DNA of 64,000 nucleotides from Lineus longissimus (taxonomy: Eukaryota; Nemertea; Pilidiophora; Heteronemertea; Lineidae): the NCBI RefSeq assembly GCF_910592395.1, contig NC_088315.1:12276501-12340500 (forward strand). The letters run 5' to 3'. Both the position numbers and the translations under genes were made by a program. This document shows positions 24,528 through 34,859 of the stretch, piece by piece. The notes beneath the pieces are model-generated. The model was not told where the DNA came from, made no database searches, and saw nothing but the letters and a program-made list of their open reading frames with translations. The first letter of the stretch is position 1; every line of letters starts with the position of its first letter.

Positions 24528-25238
24528 TTGGCCTACCGCATTAATAGGCCTAGGCCCTTGACATGCATGCTATGATATGGATGCCTTGTGCAGTGCACAT
24601 GCCACCACATACATGCATGGGTGTCTGATTTGATAACTTCTTACAGCCAAAGCTCATACATAGTAGGTTGCATAATTAAAAACTATTTATGTCGTGATAC
24701 TCAAGTGTCACCTCTTTCATATCAATGCTTGGGTTGGCTCAATAATTCCATGGTTACCGGAATATGAATCAAAAACTGTCACAAATACCCCCATTTTACC
24801 TTACATTGTGCGTAATTCACTCCCTTTCATTCAGATCCTACTGGATAGCAGGTTGTGGGTTGTGGAGTCTCGGACAGTGTGATATTTTCTTTCTGCCTTC
24901 GTCTCTTTACTTAAACCGTTCTCTTTTTCTCTACAGAGGAGTTTTCTAAGCCACCTCTATCACAAACACAATTCAATGACACTAATTACTCATAAAGGAT
25001 TCCTTTATGCTTTTGAAACTTTTACAGCAATGGGTGAGAAACTCGGCCGTTTCAGGATCTGGTGGCTTTTACGGCTAATGAATTTGGCAGTTAAGCTGGT
25101 TCGGCCACTTCGTGTTGTGAAAGCCCACACATTTTCCGCGTTGGCAGAAGTCTTCTGCTGTAGTGGGTATACATGTGGTGAAGGTGATATTTCAGTGGCT
25201 GAGGTCATTATAAAGACTAGCATATACCCGTGGCGCGG
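24528..25238. other. Non-genic spacer
   Basis: No gene recognised. The last nine bases, GTGGCGCGG (25230-25238), are the left target duplication of the next element. Confidence 0.45.
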
Positions 25239-26302
25239 GGTAGTTGATAAAGTATGGAATTAGTGAAACCTTGGAAACACTGATAAACCTTGTAATATTC
25301 AATGTAAACCATGGAATCACTGCGCAAATAGCGCGGGAAACCGGGTGCGTTCCTTCCACGATTTATACCCTCCCAACTGACAGTCTCGTCCTAGCTGACT
25401 TTATTGATAGCAATTTGCCAGTTAGTTCAGAAGCTAACATTTTTAATGTGGAGGATGACGTCATCAATTGGCAATGCGCTGTGGTCGTTAAAATATGTTA
25501 TTTCTCTTCAATGGAAGCAAAAATTAGTTTTTATGATTGTTTTGTATTCCATAGACGATAAAGTATTATGCTCGGTACTAGATGCACGAGATCATAGGAC
25601 AAACACACACGTGAATAAAAAAACCGCTTAGAACTGGTGACGTCACAAAGATCTCTGCATCCCTCGATGCGTACTGGAAGATGTGAGAAATCGCTCGCGG
25701 TGAAGGAAATTTTCATCCGCAAACTTCGGTAATAAACATACATGACTAGGCTTCTTTTATTCATCGTTTGTTATAAAATATCGGTCAATCATAGACAATT
25801 AGGCCTAGACATAGTCGTCAACATTATCAATGCATAATGCATGACAGGCCCCCAACTTCCCAAGCAACTCGTCTGATCGAAAAGCAAGACATGGCCATGG
25901 CCATGGCAGATGATGCACCTCATGACCTGTACGCTGTCTGTACGCTGTCTGTACGCACGGATCGGATGCGATAACCTGAATTACATTGCATGGATGGTAT
26001 TAGTCCATATTATGGGTGTGTGATGGGCGTGTCTTCCCATATTTGGGAGATCAGTACTGTACACTGGAGGCGAGGTACAACTGGGTTGTTCTAAAATATA
26101 GACTATTGAATTGGATATGCGACAGATTTCTAAATTACCATAAAATTCCGATCTGATCATGTAAGAATAAGCTCCAAATGTTGATTCGTAACCACGTTAG
26201 GTTCGAATGGCATTATTTCATGTTTTTATGCATTTTAAGGAGTGTTTCCAAGGTTTATCAGTGTTTCCAAGGTTTCACTAATTCCATACTTTATCACCTA
26301 CC
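25239..26302. mobile_element. MULE-like element, GGTAGTTGATAAAG family, copy 2
   Basis: Same TIRs as 2863-3871 and nearly identical for most of its length, apart from a replaced internal block (about 25858-26005 here versus about 3480-3565 in copy 1). Flanked by a perfect 9-bp duplication GTGGCGCGG (25230-25238, 26303-26311). Two independent copies with different perfect 9-bp duplications fix the family boundaries. Confidence 0.88.
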
Positions 26303-26546
26303 GTGGCGCGGGCTGTTCGAGGTATAAAAATCGGATTGTGTGGGTGCTGGTATGTTGTGGGTTTGGTGTAAATGGGGTGCTGGTTTGTGAGTAACACTTT
26401 TTTCATGAGTGTAATACTTCTTGAAAACGGAACTATGTAACGATGTACAGGCGTCCACAATGCTAAACCAATTCTCGGAAAACCAAGATGGTGCAGACTG
26501 GTGATGTACACGATATCAGCCTTAGTGTAGTGGCCAGGCCCCAAAA

Positions 26547-26892
26547 AGGGCTCTAAAAAGGGGACCTACCCCTCATAGCGGTAGAACAAAGCGGGACCGG
26601 TCTTAAATGAAAGGTATGGATGTCTACTAATAGAAAAAATAGGTTGTATAAGTCTTAAAAGTGTACAACTATGTGAATTAACCCCTTGTTTGCCACAACA
26701 TTTGAATATTTAGAATAATTTAGAAAAAATTAAATAATGCCATAAACACTTGTCGTGTGACTGAATAAAGTGGAATAGAACAATGATTGTGATGTTTATC
26801 AATGAGGGACATGGCTTGGACCCATTTTTAGGGGTTTATTGGATTGACCAGTGCTTTTATATCAAATGTTAACCCTTTTTTTGCCAATTTAG
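26547..26892 (+). repeat. Left TIR of outer transposon
   Basis: Inverse of the split right TIR. Shared words, in order, include TAGCGGTAGAACAAAGCGGG, TTAACCCCTTGTTTGCCACA, CATAAACACTTGTCGTGTGA and TTTTTGCCAATTTAGGCC at the inner limit. Confidence 0.88.
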
Positions 26893-27567
26893 GCCAATTT
26901 ATTTATTTATTTAAAAAATTTTTTTTTAATTCAAGTCAACCCGATAAGGTATAGTAATGTTTTGCTAGGATAGCAAATAGTTGTGCCATAAGCGACATCA
27001 AGAGAAAGGGGAAAATAGCCCTGGCTAGTTAAGCTCGGAAGTAATAGGAAAAACGATCCCTCACATGTTGACTTAACAACTTTTTAAGTATTTCTCCTCC
27101 CATAGGCATAGATTTAGTTCCAATTTTAACTGAAAGATGTCATTCCAATCTCCCTCATTGTTTTAATCGCTTCCTGTTGTTTCTTTTTTTACACATCCTG
27201 GGAAACAAGTTCACGAAAATGTGGCTTGAATGTGTCACAAGACAACTGCTAACTATAATTTGACTTAAGATTTAATCATAGAAGGTAAGGAATATATGAT
27301 TTTAGGTTTTGTAAGTAAAGGATTTAGACAATAAGGAAATCATTATAGGCTAGGTATGGGTGTGGCCGGTTTTTAAAAAAACTGCATCTAAGGTACATGG
27401 CACGCAAAGTGTGCATTAATCTTACAATATCAGAAACCAAATTATGTCATTCAGTTTTTTTGCAATTGCAATCTTACAAGGTTTGGGTAATATCTAAAGA
27501 TAAGTTGGTATATTTCATGTAGTCATTACCTCAGATAAATTGATGATTATCCTTTTCAGGTATAAAA
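26893..27567. other. Subterminal non-coding region of outer transposon
   Basis: AT-rich, no gene. Probably 5' flank and promoter of the candidate transposase; no clear TATA or splice signals were identified. Confidence 0.4.
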
Positions 27568-29911
27568 ATGGACTTGAGCTTAACTGATGATGAACCCCTA
27601 AAGAAGAGAAGGAAGTTAACCAACACTGTCTGCATTGTTTGTGATACTGCATTAGATGAAGCAGGCACCTGGAAAGAAGTTGTTCGAAATCCAACTTTGG
27701 ACGGTATTCGATCTTTTCTCAATGCAGCAGAAAAGCGGAACGATGATGTCTATGAACGTGTGGCTCCATTTATGCAGATTATTTCAAATGGCGAGCTCAA
27801 AATTGCTTTTCATAAAAGCTGTAGAGCCTCATATACCAGTAAGACAAACATAGAATATGCGCTGAAAGATACTCCAGTAAGCCCGGTTCCAAATACAAAC
27901 CAGAATACCGGTGAAGGTAGTTCAGACAGACTTAGAAGGACTGATACGTCGCATTTCAATATTCGAAATGACTGTTTCGTATGTGGCAAAGCATACAAAC
28001 GCCATGAAAAACTGACTCAAATAACAACTGGTACTGGCTCGTCGACGAGACAGCGTGTCTTGAATGCTGCTGAGCAGAGAAACGATCATGAAATGCGTCT
28101 TCGGATGTTAGCTCATCCTGATTTGTTTGCATATGATGGAAAGTATCACAGATCTTGTTATGCACATTATATATCAGAGCGAAACATAACAGCTGCAAAG
28201 GCAGAAGCTGAACTGACTGACTCACAAAGTATCCATGAAAAGAGTTTTTATCTACTTAGTAAAGAAATGGAGAAAACTGTGTTCTCCAAGAAAAAGTCTG
28301 TGGTGTTGCTCACAGAACTGCATGGTCGGTTCATTGACATACTTGGGGATGTCAGTGATGGTGGCGCTGACCAGCAGGACTATTCATCCTGGAAGTGGAA
28401 GCTAAAGGAAAGGTTGAAACAACATTTTCAGTTCCAAGATAGTCTTCATTTCTCAAACAGGGAAGTCTGATTTTGTATGCTCAAATAGCGTAACTGTTGG
28501 TGACGCTATTAAAAAGGCCAGTGAATTGAAGGTGCAAGTTGACCAGGAAGGGGAGTGTGTACTTGGAGATAATGAAACGGTACAGGATGATAGTATCATT
28601 TTGCACAAGGCTGCTGGAATCCTACGTAATGCCATGAAAGGCATTTCATTTCAGTCAGATCAATATGCACCAAGTGGAGAATTTGAAGTTACGAAGTGCA
28701 AGGAATTCGTTCCAATAACTTTACTGAATTTCATCAACTGGTGCACATCAAAGCAACATTTTGACAATGCATCCAATGCGTCGGAAATCGGTGCAGACCG
28801 CAACATCTTACGAGTACTTGCTATTTGCCATAATATCATTGCCCTCTCATGCTCAATTTGCACTCCTATACAATTCGGTCTTGGAGTTCAAATGCATCAC
28901 GACTTTGGTAGTAGAACTCTGGTAGATGTTCTTCAGTCAACTGGATACTCTGTTTCATATGATGAAGTGAGACGTTTTGTAACCTCAGTAGCCAAAGATC
29001 AACTGTCTAAGTGTGAAACTTACATTCCTCGTGGTATTTCATGCTTTGACGAGGCGAACCCATGCTCGATTGTTGATGCATCTATTGACAACTTTGACCA
29101 GAACGAAGACACACTAGACGGCAAATCCTCCACACATTCAATGGCAATCGTGTTATACCAGAGGTATTCAACACCAGCAGACATCGGTGGTATTCCACGA
29201 ACAGCTGCTAAGTCACTTGATTTGTCTGAGTATGAAGCGGGTACAATTCAAAGATACGCAAAGCCTCACAAAAAACCAGAACCGCCAAGAGCCGCATCTA
29301 GCACGGTCTTCGAAATAAGAAAGGACAATGACAATATCATGTCTTCTTACTTGAAAGATTTGATATGGCTGCTGGCACGGAAACAAGAAGGTGATACATC
29401 ATCTGTTCCAGCATGGGGTGGTTTCAATGCCTTACTGTCTGAGATGGACGTTCCCGTTACCACAATTAGGTACCTACCTTTCATTCATGCTCCACCTTCT
29501 GATATTTCCACGATTTACACAACATTGCTCAAACTTGTTGCAATCGCGAAGCAATTGGGTCAGGAACATATACTTGTGACAGCGGACTTGGCAATCTATA
29601 GCAAAGCTCAGCAAATTCTTTGGAGCAAACCAGAACCACTAGATGGTCTGGTTACAATGAGACTAGGGGGCATGCATCTTCTCATGTCATATATTGCTTC
29701 AATCGGTAAGCTGTTCGGAGATGGGGGTCTGCAGGAGATTCTCACCTCATCAGGTCTGTTCGCATCGGCATCTACAACACAGATGCTTTAGGGAAAGCAC
29801 TACGCTCGTGGAGTCCGGGGACTGAAGATTGTCCATGAAGCCATGATGCACCTTTTCCTTACATCCGCTGAGGATGCCTTCTTCTGCAGATCTAGAGGAT
29901 CAAGATGCAAC
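27568..29911 (+). pseudogene. Candidate transposase of the outer element (family unassigned), frameshifted and with a nonsense codon
   Basis: An ATG at 27568 opens a frame of 300 codons ending at 28470; the following frame (28526-29791, with open codons back to about 28460) continues the same protein after a one-base shift near 28455-28463. A TAG at 29789-29791 then interrupts it, and the same frame stays open to a TAA near 29911. The N-terminal part has two similar Cys/His modules, CIVCDTALDEAGTW...FHKSCRASY and CFVCGKAYKRHEKL...YHRSCYAHY, each followed by a repeated AAEKRND/AAEQRND motif, suggesting tandem zinc-binding domains. Later parts match no domain I can name with certainty. Being the only gene between the TIRs, it is inferred to be the transposase. 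Similar uncharacterised proteins are frequent in marine invertebrate genomes (recollection, not a search). Confidence 0.65.
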
Positions 29912-30302
29912 TAAAATTTTGCGTGATCTACTGACAGTTCATAAGTATTGTAGTGTCATGATATACATGAAGATTAGAAAAGGTTTACTCCATCACAAAG
30001 TATTATATATGGTGTCTTTTAATTAAGGTTCCTAGTAATCTAATGGAGTGTATTTTGAATTGTCAACATTAAACTTATGTGCGTAATCTTTGAAGTTGTT
30101 TGGATTCTTTAACGATGGCACGGGAGATAGACAGTCTATTCACAATTAAAGGGCCGCTAAGCCTCTTTAAGACCACTTGCGATGTCCCTGGTGATATTTC
30201 TGGAATCTGTTGATATGTCCCAAGTATTCGGAAGAACATTATTCTCTAAACATATTTTCATTTTTATTTTTTTGTATGAATTTTCTGAAGATATTTTTTT
30301 TA

Positions 30303-30465
30303 GCGGCCTAAATTGGCAAAAAAAGGTTAAAATTTGATATTAAAGCACTGGTCAATCCAATAAAGCCCTAAAAATGGGTCCAAGCCATGTCCCTCATTGA
30401 TAAACATCACAATTATTGTTCTATTCCACTTTATTCAGTCACACGACAAGTGTTTATGGCATTAT
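30303..30465 (-). repeat. Right TIR of outer transposon, inner part
   Basis: Inverse of about 26730-26892 with some substitutions. It is interrupted at ATTAT (30461-30465), where the LINE entered; the rest of the TIR resumes at 50547. Confidence 0.88.
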
Positions 30466-31490
30466 CCTTGGACAAGAATGTGCTCAGCAACTACCGCCCG
30501 GTTTCCAACCTGGCCTACCTTTCAAAACTCATTGAAAGGATTGTTGCGTCACGGCTAAATGAACACATGTCACGCTATAATATGCTCGATGTGAACCAGT
30601 CAGCATATCGAAAAGGACATAGCACTGAGACTGTACTTTTGAAGGTGTGCAATGATATCCTCAAGGCCATGGATGTAGGGAATGAGGGTGCTCTTGTTCT
30701 GCTCGACTTGTCATCCGCCTTTGATACTGTCGACCACCACATCCTCATCAGTAGACTGTCGAGCCGCATTGGCCTTTCCGGAAAAGCTTTGGAGTGGTTC
30801 TCCTCCTACCTCACTGGACGGGAACAGTGTGTGGTGGTCGATGGGTCAAAGTCGGCTTGGTCCCCTCTTTCCTATGGTGTGCCTCAAGGATCTGTGTTAG
30901 GGCCTATACTTTTCACTGTGTATACTCTACCCCTTGGGGATATCATGCGGTCGTGGGAAGTGCCTTTTCAACTTTATGCTGACGATAACCAGCTCATGAA
31001 CTTTTTTCCTTGTGGCTCAGGAGATGAGAGAGATATTGCGATCTCGAATACAGAGCAGTGCACTGCCAGCATAGAGAAGTGGCTGGTTGTGAACAAACTT
31101 TCCTTGAATGCCCCAAAGACAGACATGCTGAACTTTGTTTCGTCGCGCAGGACTGGTTCTGTGGAAGGTATCAATGTGGGACAGCAATGGGTTGCAAAGT
31201 CAAACAGTGTTCGGGATCTCGGGGTGTGGCTGGATGAGGTCATGACAATGCAGGAGCAAATCAAGGCGATTTGCAAGAATGTAAATGCTGCCTTGTATAA
31301 GATAAGCCGAATTAAAAAATTTCTCGACACAAGTAGCATCGAGAGGCTTATCCATGCCTTTGTCATGTCACGCCTTGACTCCAATAATGGGATTCTCTAC
31401 GGTCTCCCTGACAAGGCGCTGGCTCCCCTCCAGAGACTCCAGAACCGGGCAGCCAGGATCTTGACCGGGACGAGAAAGTATGACCACATC
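30466..31490 (+). pseudogene. LINE (CR1/L2-like) reverse transcriptase, 5' part of a split copy
   Basis: An open frame runs through this segment with non-LTR reverse transcriptase blocks: [51 protein letters not shown] and the catalytic YADD (in LYADDNQLM). The endonuclease is missing, so the copy was 5'-truncated on insertion. The frame is cut at CACATC by the Polinton and resumes on the far side (50232 onward). The apparent upstream start at 30387 lies in the outer element's TIR and is not a real start. Confidence 0.88.
31485..31490 (+). repeat. Left 6-bp target site duplication of Polinton
   Basis: CACATC directly precedes AGAATATATG; the same six bases follow the right end at 50232-50237. 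Six base pairs is the usual Polinton duplication. Confidence 0.95.
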
Positions 31491-31747
31491 AGAATATATG
31501 TATTGTGGTGGTAGGAATCTAGGTAATTCTAAGCTATTTTAACAAAAGCCCTTACAGGCCTTTTTGTCTCAAATTAGCTTAGAAACCCCTAAGAACCAGA
31601 CACCACAATACATATATTCTATCATTCTTCAATGAAGCGTTGCAATGAAATGGTTCATTCATTAGATTCCCAGTGAAGCGTTGCAATGAAATGGTCAGTG
31701 AAGCGTTGCAGTGAAATGGTGAGGGAATACTAGAGCTCAATGGGTTA
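31491..31747 (+). repeat. Left TIR of Polinton
   Basis: 257 bp matching the inverse of 50041-50231. The outer 130 bp (31491-31620) are themselves an imperfect palindrome. The inner part has three copies of a GAAGCGTTGCAATGAAATGG unit where the right TIR has one, which explains the length difference of 66 bp. Confidence 0.95.
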
Positions 31748-31819
31748 TTCCATTAAAATAAATGGCCTTTTTACTGTCTTCATTAACCAAAATTCAAGGA
31801 AAAAATTCAAGTAAATTAA

Positions 31820-33181
31820 ATGTATTATCCAATAGCAAATCAACATAAAAGTAAATTCACCTATGACTTCTTTAATTTAGAAGTAACTGTTAATACTAAT
31901 AACTTCTTCCGCCTACAAGAAACTAAGATAACACCTGGGTTTTTGAGCCTGAAAAATAAGAAAGACTGTCTGCTACTGGAAAAGAATCCATTATCGTTTT
32001 ACCAGAACCAATTTAACATGGCTGTTTGGTTTGCTACAACAGGTTGTGGTATTTCAATAGACGATCACTTGAATCACAGTGACCCATTGTTAAGGTCAAT
32101 TTACAGGTTTCATGTTTACTATCAAATATTGAAGATCATGAAGAATCTAGAGATACCAATTCCAGGTGAAAGTGATTTTAATGAGACAAACAATAACATT
32201 AACCGTAGGAAACTAGGAGGGTTATTGAGTGAATTTGGTTTAAAAGACGAGTACGATTTCTCGGTGTTTGAAAATAACGGTGGTTGGAGGTCATGGAGTG
32301 TACCGGATTACAACCCGAACATAACTGATCCCGGATATTACATCAATGATTCTAAAATCAATTTCTTCCTCATGCAAGTTCATGAAAATAGAATGCCACC
32401 GATGTTCAGTAAAGACTGGGATGCTGGAATGGCTAATTTCAAATATCCAGATATTTTCATCAAGGATCATATCAGGAGACACAAGAATGTATTTGATGTA
32501 ATTACACAAAATGAATGTCAAACCTATCAACAATTCATGATATTTAAATCAAATGGTTTCTCTAATCCTGGAATAGAGAGGTTAAATGATACAATAAGAA
32601 CATATGTTTACTGTATTCTGGGTGCTCAGGCGTTGACCAGAACACCAATAATTGGAGTACCGGGTACAGAATTGGATGCACAGAAGGAATTTAACAAACT
32701 ATTAAAGGATTCGATTAATCAACATCCTGATATTCCCACTTCAATTCAAAGATATCAAAAAGCAGTGAGTGACACTCATACAAGACTAGATTATGTAATA
32801 GCACCAGGATTGTATGTCATAGGATCAAATATGGTACTCGTTATTGGTAAGCTGGATAACTACAATAATAACATTTTAATAGCACCAAAAAATGCTAAAC
32901 CCGGTAAGAATGACATTAACCACAAAAAGACCTTACCACCACCACTGATGGAAGGAAATAGTTCTAAGAAAATAAGAGTTAAGAGTAGCGTTGGTACATC
33001 AATAACCAGTCATAAACCAAAGAGTAATGTTGATACACCAAAAACAACTGAAACCTCAAAGAATATTCCTATTACTACTAAACTTGACACCAAAGTTGAG
33101 AAGGAGGATGATACTCATGAAACAATTAAATTCATGCTTTACTCAGTTGTTGGTACATTGATTGTTTTTATGGTTAGATAA
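31820..33181 (+). CDS. Polinton-conserved protein with C-terminal membrane anchor
   Basis: The 453-codon frame begins at ATG 31820 in AATTAAATG, the pre-start context seen at most genes of this element. The N-terminal 330 residues look globular, with FNMAVWFATTGCGIS and YRFHVYYQIL; I recall similar sequences in other Polintons but know no assigned function. A Lys/Ser/Thr-rich linker (about residues 360-430) precedes a single hydrophobic segment, FMLYSVVGTLIVFMV, at the extreme C-terminus, suggesting anchoring in a membrane. It is the first gene of a rightward block with short spacers (10 bp to the next), consistent with virion-protein genes. No lesion is seen. Confidence 0.85.
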   Translation: MYYPIANQHKSKFTYDFFNLEVTVNTNNFFRLQETKITPGFLSLKNKKDCLLLEKNPLSFYQNQFNMAVWFATTGCGISIDDHLNHSDPLLRSIYRFHVYYQILKIMKNLEIPIPGESDFNETNNNINRRKLGGLLSEFGLKDEYDFSVFENNGGWRSWSVPDYNPNITDPGYYINDSKINFFLMQVHENRMPPMFSKDWDAGMANFKYPDIFIKDHIRRHKNVFDVITQNECQTYQQFMIFKSNGFSNPGIERLNDTIRTYVYCILGAQALTRTPIIGVPGTELDAQKEFNKLLKDSINQHPDIPTSIQRYQKAVSDTHTRLDYVIAPGLYVIGSNMVLVIGKLDNYNNNILIAPKNAKPGKNDINHKKTLPPPLMEGNSSKKIRVKSSVGTSITSHKPKSNVDTPKTTETSKNIPITTKLDTKVEKEDDTHETIKFMLYSVVGTLIVFMVR

Positions 33182-33191
33182 ATAAGTAATT

Positions 33192-33887
33192 ATGGCTGAA
33201 GGAGGTGAAAATTATGAAATGAGTGATTACTATCCACATTACGATCCTGATTACGATCCTGATTACGAATCTGATTACAAACCTGAGGATTATGTTGATA
33301 TCTTTGATATTAATAAAAAGTTTAAAGATGATCGCGCAAGATATGCTGATATCTTTGGTTTTAATAAAAAGCTTCGAGATGATGACACAAAATACAACAC
33401 AGGAGGTGAAAATCTTACTGATGAAACTTCATTCACTAAAACTCCAGAAAGGCCAGGCACAACATACAACACAGGAGGTGAAAATCTTACTGATGAAACT
33501 TCATTAAGTATACCAGAAAGGCAAAGAGGTATTGTCCCTGAATTGATGGAAAAGGAGTCATTTCTAGATGATAAAGAGGATAAACTTGATACAGCATTGA
33601 AAAAAAGTGGTAAATGGAAATATAACACTAACAAACTAAGTAAACTAGCAACACGTATTTATTTGCACAACGAGGAACCTTACTTCTTGCCTACAAAAGG
33701 AGAATTAGCAAACTTTACAGAACAACAAAAGAACAATATGAATAAAATTCCTAATCCTAATGGAGGGAATGCCTTTATCATTCCTTTAATTAAATCAGAT
33801 GGTAAATTCCTTTCTGAAGGCACATTAAAGACTAAGTTTGGTACTAGATTTGCTAACATGATTAGAGGTATGTATGATTGCACCTGA
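33192..33887 (+). CDS. Acidic repeat-containing Polinton protein
   Basis: 231 codons. The N-terminus is Asp/Tyr-rich with imperfect YDPDYDPDY repeats, followed by two copies of YNTGGENLTDETS produced by a 66-bp tandem duplication (about 33395-33520). The C-terminal third (from KSGKWKYN) is basic and looks folded. No membrane segment or enzyme motif is visible. The gene starts 10 bp after the previous stop and overlaps the next start by 14 bp, so the three genes are tightly packed and probably co-expressed. Function unknown. Confidence 0.75.
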   Translation: MAEGGENYEMSDYYPHYDPDYDPDYESDYKPEDYVDIFDINKKFKDDRARYADIFGFNKKLRDDDTKYNTGGENLTDETSFTKTPERPGTTYNTGGENLTDETSLSIPERQRGIVPELMEKESFLDDKEDKLDTALKKSGKWKYNTNKLSKLATRIYLHNEEPYFLPTKGELANFTEQQKNNMNKIPNPNGGNAFIIPLIKSDGKFLSEGTLKTKFGTRFANMIRGMYDCT

Positions 33888-34812
33888 CCCACCAGTAAGG
33901 GAACCTACATTAGTAACCCCTGAAACACAGGCAGTAATTAATGAGGTATACAGTTCAAACCAACCAATAGATAAATTAATTGATTCTAATGGTGATGAAC
34001 TTAAATCACTGGGTTTTACTGAATATGCCTTGAGAGAACTTAGAGGGTTAAAACAGGCTGGTGATGATCTAGCTGCAGTAAAGAGGGATAAGGACATGCA
34101 AATAGAAAGCCTAGAAGAAGAACTTAATAATTTAACAAGAGACTATGTTAAGTCTGTAGAAGAAGATACTGAAGATAAAGGAGAGTTGAAAAAGCAAATA
34201 GATGAACTAAATGACAAATTGTATGAGGAACAGTCAAAGGTATGGAGGTTAGACAATGACAGGGAGTCACAAACTAGAAGAATTAAACGTTTAATTGTTG
34301 ATGTTCTAAAGAAACCAGATTCAACTATTCCTCTGAAGGACAGAATAAAGTTACTTTTTAAGACATATGGTGTAACTATTAGCGCCATAATAACAGCTGT
34401 TGTAATGACATTTACAACTCTAGGTCTTAGTATCAGTAGTGCTTTAAGTGGTGCCACTAAATCTGTAAAACCAACTCCAGGACCAGGACCATCTCCAGGA
34501 CCAGACCCAACTCCAGGACCTACACCAGAACCTGGACCAAAACCATCAATACCAGATAAAGTAAAAGAAGGTCTCAAGAAGTTTGCTGAATGGCTAAAAG
34601 AACTAGCCAAGAAATCAGCTGCGGCTTTACCGGGAATCATCGGTTCTATCTTATCATTTCTCCTGAAAACAATTGGTGCAGTTGTTGGCTTTCTAGCCGA
34701 ACATCTGATCATAGCAGTTATTGCTATTGTTAGTTCCATAATTTATGGTTTAATTGGGGGTGTTAAAGCCTTAAAATCACGTAAAACAGTAAAATCACGT
34801 AAAAGGTCTTAG
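33874..34812 (+). CDS. Coiled-coil, proline-repeat and membrane-segment Polinton protein
   Basis: 312 codons, start overlapping the preceding gene by 14 bp. A charged coiled-coil region (about residues 60-140) is followed by a hydrophobic segment (VTISAIITAVVMTFTTLGLS), a (PGPxP)n linker (PTPGPGPSPGPDPTPGP) and a second long hydrophobic region near the C-terminus (PGIIGSILSFLLKTIGAVVG onward). It ends in basic residues (KSRKTVKSRKRS, from a short repeat). This architecture suggests a virion membrane or internal structural protein, but no homologous family is identified with confidence. Nothing breaks the frame. Confidence 0.75.
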   Translation: MIAPDPPVREPTLVTPETQAVINEVYSSNQPIDKLIDSNGDELKSLGFTEYALRELRGLKQAGDDLAAVKRDKDMQIESLEEELNNLTRDYVKSVEEDTEDKGELKKQIDELNDKLYEEQSKVWRLDNDRESQTRRIKRLIVDVLKKPDSTIPLKDRIKLLFKTYGVTISAIITAVVMTFTTLGLSISSALSGATKSVKPTPGPGPSPGPDPTPGPTPEPGPKPSIPDKVKEGLKKFAEWLKELAKKSAAALPGIIGSILSFLLKTIGAVVGFLAEHLIIAVIAIVSSIIYGLIGGVKALKSRKTVKSRKRS

Positions 34813-34859
34813 GTTACCTTCTATCAAAACAATGTTTAAAAAATAATTATTATGTAAAT

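Noticed and set aside
2868-25561. Nearly identical ~105-codon frames at 2868-3185 and 25244-25561 that look like a conserved gene.
   Set aside because: Both begin inside the TIR of the GGTAGTTGATAAAG element, and conservation is equal outside the frame. They reflect repeat identity, not protein selection.
30387-30465. Apparent N-terminal extension of the LINE reverse transcriptase.
   Set aside because: These codons lie in the outer transposon's TIR, before the LINE junction at 30466.
34143-34739. 198-codon minus-strand frame rich in Gly/Pro.
   Set aside because: Antisense shadow of the proline-repeat region of the plus-strand Polinton gene at 33874-34812.
31820-34812. Idea that the left block encodes an envelope fusogen as reported for some nematode Mavericks.
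   Set aside because: The proteins have single or terminal membrane segments, but no signal peptide or fusogen-like ectodomain could be seen.
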